Source: Perkinsus olseni (Eukaryota; Perkinsozoa; Perkinsida; Perkinsidae). From it: a stretch of 64,000 nucleotides of DNA. The notes beneath the pieces were generated by a model. It was given only the letters and a program-made list of their open reading frames with translations, ran no database searches and was not told the DNA's origin. This document shows positions 46,162 to 57,312 of the stretch, piece after piece; within the stretch, counting starts at the first letter, position 1, and every line of letters begins with the position of its first letter. Location: the NCBI GenBank assembly GCA_013115135.1, contig JABANP010000118.1:1-64000 (forward strand). Reading direction: 5' to 3'. The translations under genes were made by a program, and so were the position numbers.

Positions 46162-47105
46162 CGGGGAACCTCCATTCATACATTGCTGTTTCATACATTG
46201 CAGGTTTCGTCCACGTTTGTTTCGTCCATGGTAGGGTTCATCCTGCTTGTTTCGTCCATGTTACTTCCGTACATCCTCATTCATACACACCTCTTTCGTC
46301 CACGGGTCTTGAGTACATGATTCTTTCATCCACGCCGTTTCGTCCAATCATGCTCTAACTCCGCTTCTTTCTTCCAGGGCTTTTCGTACAAGCCTTTCGT
46401 ACACGTGAGTTTCATCCACGCTACTTTTAGACATATGTGACGCCGCGGCGTCACATATGTCTAAAAGTAGCGCGGCTCCACCATCACTATCTACCCTTAC
46501 CCCGATTCGAACCTGGGACCATCGTCATGCAAGCCGGGAGCTCTACCAATTCCGCTATTACCATCACCTACTACGACCTAAGAATCTCACCGCCGTCTCT
46601 ACTGGTGAGTCACCAGTGGTGACGATCTAGCACTCCCCCACATCAGGTTGTCTCTGTGATGATCCCAGTGCCTAGAGGCTCCAAACATGAATGGAGCCAA
46701 GTTGAATAGGTTGGGTATCGCATGGGCGGTACTTTGTCGCAATTCAGAAGGAGTCTTACAGGTGAGTAGGTTAGCAGCTCAAGCTGGTATTCCCGAGGCC
46801 GTGGGTTCATTTCCTTCGATAAACATTTGCGTGTCGTCAGTTTCATATGTACGAACCACTATTGGACGAATGAATTTTTTTCGAAAAGATCGTGGCCGAA
46901 TAGATCATAACGAACATATCTTTGGATCAACCGCCCATGGACGAAATAATCGTGTACGAAACCGGTTATGGATGAAAAAATCGTGGCCGAAACATACACT
47001 TTTTCGATGTACGAAAAGATCATGAATGAACCGAAATTGGTACGAAACAATCTTGGATCGAAGCTGCAGTGGACCAAACGATCATGGACGAATCGCGGTA
47101 CACCC
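46162..47105. mobile_element. Non-autonomous element E, copy 2 (8-bp TSD), uninterrupted
   Basis: It is flanked by CTGGTGAC at 46154-46161 and 47106-47113. The ends match copy 1 exactly in type (CGGGGAACC...GGTACACCC) and the body aligns along its length except for the 826-bp nested element and the palindromes. It contains the two facing tRNA-like segments. Confidence 0.88.
46419..46472. repeat. Perfect 54-bp palindrome in element E copy 2
   Basis: Each 27-nt half is the exact reverse complement of the other (ends CGCTACTTTTAGAC..., centre GACGCCGCGGCGTC). Copy 1 lacks this palindrome at the aligned position. Confidence 0.93.
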
Positions 47106-47113
47106 CTGGTGAC

Positions 47114-47841
47114 TGAGTGGCGGAAAAATTCCCTCCTCCCCTCCCTTTCATGATGAAAGTTTCATCAATCCATGCCCCGTTCTCGTCTCTACGCTATCGA
47201 TTCGGCGAATCGGATTCGCTGCTACGATTTCTCCCATGGCTGTGGTACTGTCCGAGTTGTGTATTGGCTACATTGGTGCTCGACGATATGGCCTGATACT
47301 GGTAGTCGATTATACTGTAGTTGTGGATTAGTCGCTTTATTGAATACAGCGTTGAATACAGTGTATTCCCTCGTTACCCTCGCCACTTTTTCTTTGTTTT
47401 AGCGTTTCGATCATGTTTCACCGTGTGTTCTTCATACTTTGGAGTTGAGGGATGAGTCATCCCTCAGCATCATCATCCCCCCCAACAATCCTAGTGTAGT
47501 GAAATTGAGCACTCTCCGGCGGACACAACGTACAGACCCACTTCGACCTATCCCGCACGGCGTCGTGAACTTCTCGGAAATAAAAATACACCACCGACGC
47601 TATCTGGTCCCGAACGCTTCACCATGAGAGCTGTATCAGACTCTGAAAATCAAAGTAAAAACACGAGGCACTGACGGGAAAGGCAATGATCGGATAATCT
47701 GATTCGGATTCCCCAAACGCAGCCCCGACTCCGCCTGGCGGAGGTGGAGTTGATGCGTTATAGCTTTGGCGCGCGCCCAACTGATCGATATATTCGAGAG
47801 CGGGCCATGAAGCGTGTACCGTGTAACGGAGGGAATTTCCC
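47114..47841. other. Non-coding or unresolved
   Basis: A Cys-containing ORF of 76 codons (47172-47402, +) has no recognised domain. A 3-nt-loop hairpin is at 47208-47222 and another short one near 47729-47743. Nothing else is supported. Confidence 0.4.
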
Positions 47842-50800
47842 TCAAGAAACACCCCGTATAAGTAATTGCCTGGAATCGAGCAACGAAAGCACGTCCACAA
47901 GCGACCTCTGCGTGTGGTTAATTTTTTTTTCCTGGATCGACTGATCGAGTTTGTAGAGTCGCATGTAAGCGACCCCATCCTCCATCTGTACAACGTCGGC
48001 TTCGGAGCTTTTTAGGCCAGCATAACAATCACCCTGCGCCGCTCGCGCTAGGGCCAACAGATCCGCTTCAGTCGAGGATCCCGGATATTCGATCTCCAGT
48101 GCGATATCTTTCGCACCCCGACGAGATCTTCGGATGGGACCTCCGTCCACATCCAAGCCACGTTCGGCCCTCTGGGATCGAGCATTTTCTTTTAGAAGCT
48201 TTAACACCGTGCGCACCAACGCGATGTTGTGCGCCGCCTGCCAACGTCCGGCAACCACGAGCCGCTCTATCAGCTAGCGTGCTCGCTCCTGGGGTTGTCC
48301 CGGTAGCTCTTCTCAAAACAGCTTGAAGTGCTTCAACTGGCTGGCAGTCTCCTTCGAATACCCGATCTGAGAGACTCCAGCAAAACTCATCTACACCTCT
48401 CGATGCTTCCTCTTCGACTCGGCGTAACTCATCTCTAACTTCTTGTACACGGTCCTCAACGTCTTCATCCTCGCGGTACTGGTAGTAAAGCTCATTCTCA
48501 ACCATCCAGGACCGATCGGTTGGGGTATCTTCCTCTTCTTCTCCGTGCTCTTCGGAGTTAGAGGCAAACTTGCTAAATCTTTCCCCCATCCTGCTTAACC
48601 AGTCAGCCGAATGGTTACTTGCCCCTTCCACATGCGCGACAGTCGTCGGGCATTCGAGTTCACTGCGCAAAGCTCGTAGTTCGCTCTGAATAGAGAATAT
48701 GTGCCTTGCTAGGGCACGACGTTCTACTGCTTTGCTGCTCAACACCTGCTCGCCAATTCCATCGGTGTTACTCCACTGGACCGTTGCCTTATTGTCGAAG
48801 AAAAAGCGGACTTGCGACGATCGATACGGCTTCAAATGCTCCCGCCGAACTCGTAGCAGGTCCACCGTAGCCTGCACACATCGAAGGGCGGCAGCCAGCT
48901 CTCTCCTATTGGAGTGCCACCTTGGGTGTTTCTGACGCCATGCCTCTTGCCACAGTGGGACTCTTGCCTCCACCGGCTCGCTCATGCGCCGGCAGTAAAT
49001 GGCAAACCCAGACCCCACTAGTGAAGCGTCAGAGAACCCCTCTATAAGCAGTTCCTCGGACTCATAAAGCGGAGAAATGTGAGAGCAGTGTGGGGCCTCG
49101 GCCAACGCTCGTGTAACCACTTCCTCCGCGTATGAGATCACAGCCTCGTAATGTTTTTTCTTGTCCCCAACAAGGTTTACGACTCCCTTCCATCCTGGCC
49201 ATCCTGCTGTCATAGCACGTATTTCATCGGCTAATATCCTCTCAACTGGATGTAATCTCAAGGAATCGTAAGCGAGGTTCCCCGCTAGGGAGTACATATC
49301 GGCTCTAGTGGGGATAGCCCTGGTTCTAAGCCAGCTTTGGCACTTTTCAAGCCGGGCCCCCCTACAGCAATCTATACACAATACGGGAACTTCATCTTGC
49401 AACTTCTTGTACGACAGCTCACAGCTCAATAGCTCAGCATGGTCAGCGATCGGTACTCCGATCTCAGCTAAATCTTCATCTTTTTCGAGGCTGGTGATAG
49501 CCTTGAACTTAGTAATCGCGATCGCGAATCCCATGAATCGCAGGAGGATGATCATGATCCTCAACACAGCTCCTATTTGCTTTCCGGCAACCGTCAGGTC
49601 GTCTACGAAAAGCAATACCAGCATGTAGATAAATAGAATCACCACCTTAGGGTCGACTTCTATGGCTTCTATGGATGTTCCAAGTGACGAATAAAGGCCA
49701 GCTGGACCCCATTTCACCCCAAAGGGCATTCTCATGGCAGTCCACTGCTTATGTGCTCTAATTTTCAAGGGTGGGTCCTGCTTAACACGATAAAACGCGG
49801 ATTTAATATCGATGAAGACCGTTTTCTCCGGCCCTAACATCCGCAAGTTCATCAGCAGGATCCATATCTTCAGCGACGGGGTACCATGCTCTGGGGTACC
49901 ATGCTCCTCCCGCCACCATCCAGAATCGAGGTATCCCTGAACTAAGTCCTCGAAACACTTCTTCTCTTCAACGCTCAGCTTCTGATGTAGATGACTTCCA
50001 TACTGAGGCCCCGCCGAGGCTGTCGAGTTCACCGGCTCGGGGATCTGTATTTCCCAAGTGTGTGACTGCTCAGGGGTATCGCGATGCTCGCGATCCCGCA
50101 ATGGCCTCAGCGTGATACTGAAGGACGGGGTGAGGGCCATCGGCTTTGTGCCCTCTAGCCGCTTGAGTATCTCGTCAACTAGTTCGAGCTCTTGGGTGCG
50201 GGGCTGTAGCTTGACCGTGTCTATATCCTGGACGGGGTACGGCAGCGCCATATCTGTCAGGATCGGGGGCTCCTTCGGCCCGTCTTCAACTTGGCTGAGG
50301 CCCCGGCACTCCGATCGCTGTGTGTCCTCCCCCTCGGTTGCACTCGAGGAGTAAACTAGTACCCCGTTGTACAACATCTTTTTTGCTCCAATGGTCACAA
50401 TACCCCATCTCTCCAGGAACACGCGGCCAAGCAACAACACTGGTTCAGCGTTCTCTGCGCTACTCCTTAGCACAATGAGAGTTTCTTTCCCTGAACCAAT
50501 CTCTCTATTATCAACAGTGTATAGTTTCAACTCTCCCTCGGCAGCCCCTAAGATGTCAGCTCGGCCACCATCAGCTAAGGTTACCAACAAATTGACAGAC
50601 TGGAGGCTCAACGTCTTGGCAACTTCTAGACTCAAAATAAGATAATTCTGGCCCGCTCCATGGTCCGCAATCGTGCGGACCTGCAGCTCCCGGGCCACCT
50701 CCTGTCCCACTCCTGGGAGGAAAAGCTTAGCCGTGAATCTCAACGGCGGGGGGGACTTCCCCGGAAAAACTGACGATACGCTGCGGTCGACAGCGTATAC

Positions 50801-51012
50801 AACGTGGGAGATGGATGGTAAATGAACAATCTGCTCCTTGCCGGAGCTACATTTTTGATCATAAGGAAATGGATGATGAGATGATAATGATGATGAGTAT
50901 GGACGATGATGATGATATGATAATGATGATGAGTATGGATGATGATGATCAGAAGAAGAAAACAACGGCAAAAATGGAGATATAGAATGCAAGTGTACAG
51001 CTCCGTCTAGTT
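47842..51012 (-). pseudogene. Pol of retrotransposon B (protease, RT, RNase H)
   Basis: Protease-like segment: VRTIADHGAGQNYLILSLEV, where D-H-G replaces D-T/S-G, followed by LLGRVFLERWG. RT: VFIDIKSAFYRVKQDPPLKI, MRMPFGVKWGPAGLYSSLG and LFVDDLTVAGKQ with the VDD catalytic pair. The fingers region between the SGWW segment and FIDIKSAF is missing most of its usual length, beside a tandem EHGTPEHGTP, so a deletion is likely. RNase H: EGFSDASLVGSGFAIY, NRRELAAALRCV, FFFDNKATVQWSN, VEGASNHSADWLSRMG. A frameshift near 48270 leads to the integrase linker. Confidence 0.75.
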
Positions 51013-52727
51013 TTTTCCCCTCAGAGTGTACTCTCTGCTCCTGTACTGGGGATTGTTCTCAACAGCTTGTTTGCTCCAATCTTCGCCTTTGGACCGATTT
51101 TCGTAACCCAGGAGATAATAGGTTCTGCCCTTCTTATCGGTCTGGGCTAACAGATCGTCGCTGCCGAAGTCGTGGTAGATCCTTGCCTCCTTGTAGTTCC
51201 ATGGCGCAGTCACGAACAGACAGAGGCCAAAGCGCTTGGCGAAGCGCTCGCGTTCCCCATCGCGAGCGCTGGCCGAGGCCTTCTCTCTGTCCTCTTTCGA
51301 CTTCGACTCATTGTGGGCTTTGCGTTCCGCCTCCATCTCATCGATAGTCTTCTGCACTTGGTCAAGATCAGCATCATCCTCACCATCATTTTCAGCTCCT
51401 TTTCTCGGGCTGCGAGAACTCTGGGCACCGGTCGCTCGGACCTGATCCCGGTTACGACCCTGACCACTCGGCGGGTGCTTGCCCCCGGAGGACAGGTCCG
51501 CCTTGCGCTCCCGTCGAGTCCGGTAGGCCGCCTCGTCAGTCAGTGCCGCCTCCCTTATGGTCGTCTCCAGCTCAGTCAGGCTCCTCACCTCCTCCCAATC
51601 TCTGCAGTCTCCGCGCTCCCGAGCCAAATCCTGCAGCTTCCGGATCACCTCCCTCTCGACGAGATTTGGGAGGGCTCCGATGGCTTGCCTGACCAGCCGC
51701 TTCCTCTCGGAGACATCGTCGGTGTACACACTCACCAAGAGGGTATACGCCCTCCGTAACTGGGCCAGGAAACTTTCAATCTGGCCCGAGTTATCACACC
51801 GAAACTCGGCGACGGCCTTATGGAAATAATCCTGGAGGTGGTGGCGGCGACAGTGCCGCCACCGGAGCATCTCCTTCAGGCCAGCCCATCTAGGGACCCT
51901 TTGCTCTCGGATCCATGTCTGAGCTTCAGTCGCCAGCCCGATCTCTCTCAGACTCTCAGCTACTTCAGAGAGTAGAAGGATCTCGAGCTCGGCATGGGGT
52001 ACGAAGGAGCCATCCTTCCCGCTATAGTCCCCCATGCCATAAGCGGCAAGGATCAACTCCTGGTGTTCCATGTGAGCCATCAACTCAGCTTTCGACTCAC
52101 ATTGGCAGAGATTCACCCTTGCGACATCCCGCGGGAGTGCGCGAAAGGAGCTCTTCCTCTCGCGCTCCTCCCGGGGAGCCAAGTGAACCGACCTCTCGAG
52201 GGGTGAGACCGATCGCTCACTTTCCCTCCGGCGCTTGATCGCGGGCTCGAACTCGCGTCCGGTATCCCTATCACGCCGCAGCTCCTGAATAGCATCTACA
52301 AGGTTGCTACGGCCAGCTTGTTTTGCTGTTCAAGGAGCTGCTTCCTCAGCTCTCTCTGCTCCTCGACCAACCTCTCGATGGACTCTTGAAGGGTCCTGCC
52401 AGGTTCCTCCCCTCTGGGTGACTCTTGCGGCCTGTGGTCGCTCTCATCATCAGACTCCTCTCCAAGAGACACAAAGCCATCGGGGCGTCCTCGAGGCTCC
52501 TCCTCTTCCCTCCTCAGCTCTTCCTCAGTAGGAGGTTCGGGAGGGGCGTCAAATTCAACTTCCCCCGCCGGTTCTTCCCGGGGGTCCTGCTCGTGGTGGT
52601 GCTCTCTACGTTGCCTACGACGAGCTCTCTGTATGGTAGCATCGTTCCCAGCTCCGGGAGCGTCAGCTTGATCATGATCATTGTCGGGGATATCGTGTGA
52701 TCCCTCAGGTGTCGCCATGTTGTGCAA
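51007..52727 (-). pseudogene. Gag of retrotransposon B
   Basis: The N-terminal ORF starts at ATG 52727 or just after (MHNMATPEGSHDIPD), is acidic and basic in turn, and ends in a coiled-coil stretch ESIERLVEEQRELRKQLLEQ with TAG at 52296-52298. In the -1 frame it continues as VDAIQELRRDRDTGREFEPA and runs open to TAG 51007-51009. That part has capsid-like helices (MLRWRHCRRHHLQDYFHKAV, SFLAQLRRAYTLLV, LVRQAIGALPNLVEREVIRK). No zinc knuckle is visible. Whether the upstream break is a mutation or a recoding site is open. It ends at a clear -1 slippery site. Confidence 0.65.
51010..51016 (-). promoter_or_regulatory. -1 ribosomal frameshift heptamer between gag and pol of retrotransposon B
   Basis: In gag frame the message reads GGA AAA AAC TAG, so the heptamer A AAA AAC directly precedes the gag stop. 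Slipping back one base continues into CTA GAC GGA GCT, the frame that encodes pol. This is the X XXY YYZ arrangement known from retroviruses and retrotransposons. A downstream stimulatory structure was not identified. Confidence 0.75.
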
Positions 52728-54063
52728 CTCGACACTTGTAGCCGAAGTGAGGCAAAGAAAGAATAATCTCCAATGTTTGGCCTGCTTTTTACGCTTAGCA
52801 AATCGATCGCGTCACATTGTGCGGGCCAACTCGCACGTGTGAAATTGCGCCACTAGTCACAGACATGAGACGATATAATAGCCCTTGCTAGGGGCGATGA
52901 AACAACAAAGACGATGGAAAAGGATTGGTACGTAGAACGTAGGGACCCTAGCTCAATGAACGCAGTCGGTACTGTGCCCACACAAGTAAACTAGGTCATA
53001 ACTGAAGGGCGCACGAGGAGACAGAAAAATAGATAATTGGCGTGACATTGGGCGGCGAGGCTAGCACATCGGGCATCTGGGGCCCGTACTCTTAGGGTCG
53101 CAGATCATCCAGACCGCAATCTTAGTCGTAGTTCCCTCGTCGTCAGCGCACTCGTCAGTGACTCGACCCCAATGTGGCATGTTGTCCACTTCGCTACCAG
53201 TCGTGTTGTAAGTTGTAGTAGTCGTCGGAAGAGGGCCAGTCTTCTTGGACTCGTAGTCAGCACGTAGTAGCTTGGGGGTAGAGTTGCGACGACGTTGGAG
53301 GATCATAGACGTCATAAGGAGAACCAATCCCGGTAGAATGCGCGGTCGCTGCGCGGGGTGTGGCGATAGACGTTGCAGGAACAGCGCAAGACGTCATCGC
53401 CTGTGGAGAAAAGGACCGCGGGTTGGCTCAGCCGGAATCCCCTTACACGTAGAGTTCTCACTAACGTAGGAACCCAACATCACAGTCGTAGCTAAATCTA
53501 TTGGATTGCTACTCAGTTGCACTAGTGAGACCACTACAGATAGACCAAGTGCTAGTCGAACGAGATCACAACGTAAGAGCAACTGCTCCTAGTGACTAGG
53601 ACCTAGTCGTAAGCGAAATTCGCTTAGCGAAGCACGTTCACAGTCAAAGAGAGAGCACGTAGCAACAGTAGCTACAGTCGTCTAAACTCAATCTTCAGCT
53701 AATCTCTAACTTTGTCTCTCGTAGCTCGTAGCTCTGTCTTCTTCTTCGACGCGCCCGAAACGGTCAGTCGTTTCGATGCCAGAAGATACGTTGCGAAGAT
53801 GCGTCGTCATCTTGGGCACCTCAGTCGTCTTGGCCTTCCTTCTCGTTATCCCGCGGCTACGCGCATCGCCCCGCGCTGTCTCCTGGGACAGCGCCTTGGA
53901 TTTTGGTCAGGTGCCTTGGATTTTGGTCAGGTGCCTTGGATTTTGGTCAGGTGCCTTGGACTTTGTACTTTGCCCGACTTCCGTGAGTATTCCCTTCCAC
54001 CCGCACGTGTACCGCGGGCCAAATATCCAGTGGTATGATTTTGCTAGTTGAGCCTCTCCTATC
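52728..54063. other. Unresolved interval with a 20-bp tandem repeat
   Basis: It may contain the 5' leader of retrotransposon B. A minus-strand ORF of about 62 codons (53582-53394) begins with a signal-peptide-like LVRLALGLSVVVSLVQLSSN but has no ATG, and another (53327-53061) ends GPRCPMC; a small secreted protein is possible but unproven. At 53893-53960 the unit GCCTTGGATTTTGGTCAGGT repeats 3.4 times. Confidence 0.4.
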
Positions 54064-54372
54064 ATGAAGATACGCTTCGGTCTTATCCAAAAGCTAGCCT
54101 CGGGCGAGAAGATCAACAAGGTAGTGGTCCGATCGCCAAATTATGGAACAGATGAGCACGAAATTCTGGAGTTTTATGCGCCTCTCAAGTAAAGGGATGT
54201 TACTATTCAGACCGCGTCGGGTAAAGGCAAGAAGAATGGGAAAGGTCAGACACGGCGACAGAGGAAGAAGGTCGACATGATGCCATTCAACAAGAAGTTG
54301 GCTAAGGCGGCTGAACGGAAGGAGCTTGGTAGTAGGGAGTCTGGATTGGAATTGGATTCCTATTCGGGCTGA
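54064..54372 (+). pseudogene. Basic ORF interrupted by TAA
   Basis: From ATG 54064 (MKIRFGLIQKLASGEKINKV) the frame meets TAA after EFYAPLK and continues in the same frame with SGKGKKNGKGQTRRQRKK and FNKKLAKAAERKELGSRESG to TGA. A very short intron starting GTAAAGG at the TAA would disturb the frame, so I call it broken. It could be the first exon of the gene that follows. Confidence 0.3.
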
Positions 54373-54896
54373 GTTTCTCTATGTTCATCTGAACTCCTTT
54401 GTGAGACCGCCTCGAGAAGTCAACACATTATAAGGAAATGATGATAACTACCTGCCTCAGGATCGGCATTGGGGATTATGAGTAGCATCAAGAAGGCAGG
54501 AGGAAGGCCCGATAAGCATACTTACGCCAACATCATTAACACTTGCGTGCGATGTGATAATATAACAAAGGCTGAAGAGTAATAATTCTTGGCGGTACCG
54601 GTCGACTATTTCCCAAGAAGGGTCGTGATTGCTAGCACCATGAATGTATCTCGAACTACCAGCATTGCTCAGTAATAAAAATACAGCGTCCGACTGGTAG
54701 TTCGAGAGCAGTTCTCTTTCCACTCGAGATCCGTCGAATCTCCGCAAGACTTGGTGCTTTCTTAGATTCCTGGCCGAGATGCGTGATACAGTTGGACTCT
54801 CCGTGGTAAGCCATCATAGAATCTCCCTCGTCATGGGTTTCAAGCGGAAGGTCTCGCGTTCGAATTACTGGGAAGGCATCGTCCCCCCTCTCTTTC

Positions 54897-55866
54897 AGGT
54901 TCCCATGACGACTATGCTGAAGGGCTATGCCTCCGAGGGAATGAGGAGCAAGGCACAGGGGCTTTTGGGTGAAATGATGGAGAAGAATATTGCCAATGAT
55001 CGTTCTGTTAGTACTAACGGGCCTGGGGGAATCATCGACTTTCCTAGGGGAACCGTACAGTGCTTGTAAGATGATTGTGAAGTATTTTCATATGTGTAGT
55101 GCAGCTTCATTCGTCCGAATTGATTACGACTATCGCTAGGATTGTGAATCTTGGTAGGGATAGCCTAGCGTTTGTATTATGTACGTCAAGGTAGAGCAGC
55201 AAGATCTGACATCCTTTTCTAACTTTCTTTGCCGTCCCCAGGTGCGTTCCTGAGAGGATGTTTGAGACACGGATGGTTTGAAGCAGCGGTCTCGGCTTAT
55301 GAAAAAGCGAGCGAGAAAGGGATTACAGAGGATGGTAGTAAGGATGGTCCTCGGGGAGAAATGATGCACTCGGAAGTTTGGGTCGTGCACCGTTGAACAC
55401 GGTTTGTTCACTGTTGTCACCACGGGCTGTCCAGGATTAACATCGCGCGCTGTTTACCGTTATCAACGCGAGTGGTGCACTTTCATCATCGTGAGCTCTT
55501 CACCTTCATCATCGCTGTCCATGAGGGCGTTTCATCCCTTTCAATGCGAACTGTTAGTAGTGCGGGGCGCGTAAGGTGATCTTTTCGGACCGCCTATCAC
55601 GATTTGGGCGCCTGCGCAACCGTCATCCTCACACTGGCCGTCATCCGGTTGGAGCGTATTTTTCAGGTTGCCGAAACGTGTATGCCAAGATACTCTCGCT
55701 AGCTGGTAGGAGCTCAGAGGCTTTTGCCCTGAAGGGACTAACTGGAAGTAAGTCCCGCGCGGTATCCTGTATTTCCCAGCTCCTCGATGAACCCGATCCA
55801 GATCTGCACACGATACGTAGCGCGAATCATTATTTTCGAGCGTTATGTGGACCGTGGGATTACAAG
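54897..55866 (+). CDS. Pentatricopeptide-repeat (PPR) exons
   Basis: PPR proteins bind organellar RNA with 35-residue helical repeats. Exon-like blocks with PPR pattern are VPMTTMLKGYASEGMRSKAQ + GLLGEMMEKNIAND (54900-55000), RAFLRGCLRHGWFEAAVSAY + EKASEKGITED (55242-55330), CRNVYAKILSLAGRSSEAFA + LKGL (55667-55745) and DEPDPDLHTIRSANHYFRAL (55790-55866). Splice signals (TTTCAG, CCCCAG, GTAAGT) fit the joins. Further helix-rich exons follow to about 56.5 kb (AAIKRAEAKLNEEERSMKSD, FGDHLIAEAGRDLNAAKKFL). This may be the N-terminal part of the TrmB-like gene downstream. Complete exon structure not resolved. Confidence 0.5.
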
Positions 55867-57312
55867 TGATTTCCTGGATCTCTAGTCCTTAGATAATCGC
55901 GTTTCGGTAACGTTTTGAACGTTACTGGTGATTCACTATGGGCGCGGGGAGGTGCTCTGACCCAGCGCTGCTTCCATACACGTCCCGTTCAGGCACTCTG
56001 GCGTCCGTGTCAACAACTATGGCAGTAACAACTGGTGACGACAAGAAAGCGGCCGAAGCTGCCATCAAGCGAGCTGAGGCTAAGCTGAATGAAGAAGAGC
56101 GTAGCATGAAGTCGGATGGGCTGAAGAGTAGTATTATTAGGACATGCGCTGCCTCAGTTTCCGTACACGAATTGCGTGTGGGATTGGAAGCTCAGTTAGT
56201 CGAAGAACACGATGCTAGGCCTGCTGGGTTACCTCACCTGCTTTACAGATAAATTTGGCGACCATTTGATTGCTGAAGCAGGGCGAGATCTGAATGCGGC
56301 TAAGAAGTTTCTGGCCAGTGACACGTCCGTAAATGTGAGCTGGGGGTATCAACGGGCCTGTTTACTAGCGAATGATACTTCTACTTACTTGGAGAAATTC
56401 GGGTTAACCCTCGGGGCAGTCACCGGGAATCGCGATAAGTGCCACTTTCGATATATCATCGCACAAACGTCGGGAATGATGCCAGTCCGCGGCGATAGTA
56501 TTGGAATTTCTTCAAAAGATGTTTGACTTTTTCAACATTACCGTTGAATCAGGAGCTACTTCGAATTAGTTCCCTGATCTAGGTGAAGCCGTCCTTCGCA
56601 CGATTCCTCTACCTTTCCAAGTCTACCGAAGATCAGTCCACAGAGTCACGAATCATGGAAGGCTGGAAGGCTATCGGGTTGGAACAGAGTAGGTGCTGCT
56701 AAGTGAATGTGCTTGCATTTACTTGTACACTAGCACTGTGATAAATCCTCGTGCTGAGTCGAAACACCTTCTTGAGTAGTTGAGCGATAGGTTGGCGAGG
56801 TCAGTCGTATCTCATTGCATCGGTATGGCGTCCTCTTAGTTGTTGACGATGTGAAGGAGTTCGCCTCGAGTACTCTGCCGAAGGCGCTGGACCACGGGAA
56901 GCTGAAGATTACAGAGGAAAGCCGAGGGATGTAGTATAGGGGTTGGATTGGGTTGAAAGTCTTTGGTATTTTCAAGACTACCCTTGTCGAGCTTACACCA
57001 TTGTGACACCTGGCCAAGTATGGTATCAGGTCTGGGACGAAACTTCCTCACCATTTTCGGTTCGTTACTGTTCTTGTAGTTTCTCCCCGTCGAGCTTTGT
57101 TCGAGCACTATCGAGTGAATTTGGTATCGTCTCTCGCAAGCTTCTGGTCGGTCGCCGTTTTCACTAGCGAGCTGAATGATGGGAATTTCGCCGTCTTTCG
57201 GGAGGGTTCTTCGCTGATGGGCTCATTGATAACGTTACAACTATCCGTTCAATTCAGAGTTTTCTCCGCGGTAGACTACCCCTCTTACATTACTCCTTGG
57301 CTTGGACCCTCA

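Larger units (their letters stand above)
47842..52727 (-). mobile_element. Retrotransposon B, 3'-truncated
   Basis: Gag lies upstream (52727 to 51007), pol downstream (51012 to about 47842). Pol has protease, RT and RNase H and then stops at the linker that precedes integrase (LARAAQGDCYAGLKSSEADV..., EDGVAYMR). Integrase is absent and a 10-base T run (A run on the coding strand) lies at the break near 47922-47931. No LTR pair was found. Confidence 0.75.

Noticed and set aside
47172..47402. Cys-containing 76-codon ORF as a small secreted protein
   Set aside because: No signal peptide or family pattern, no splice context; kept only as unresolved.
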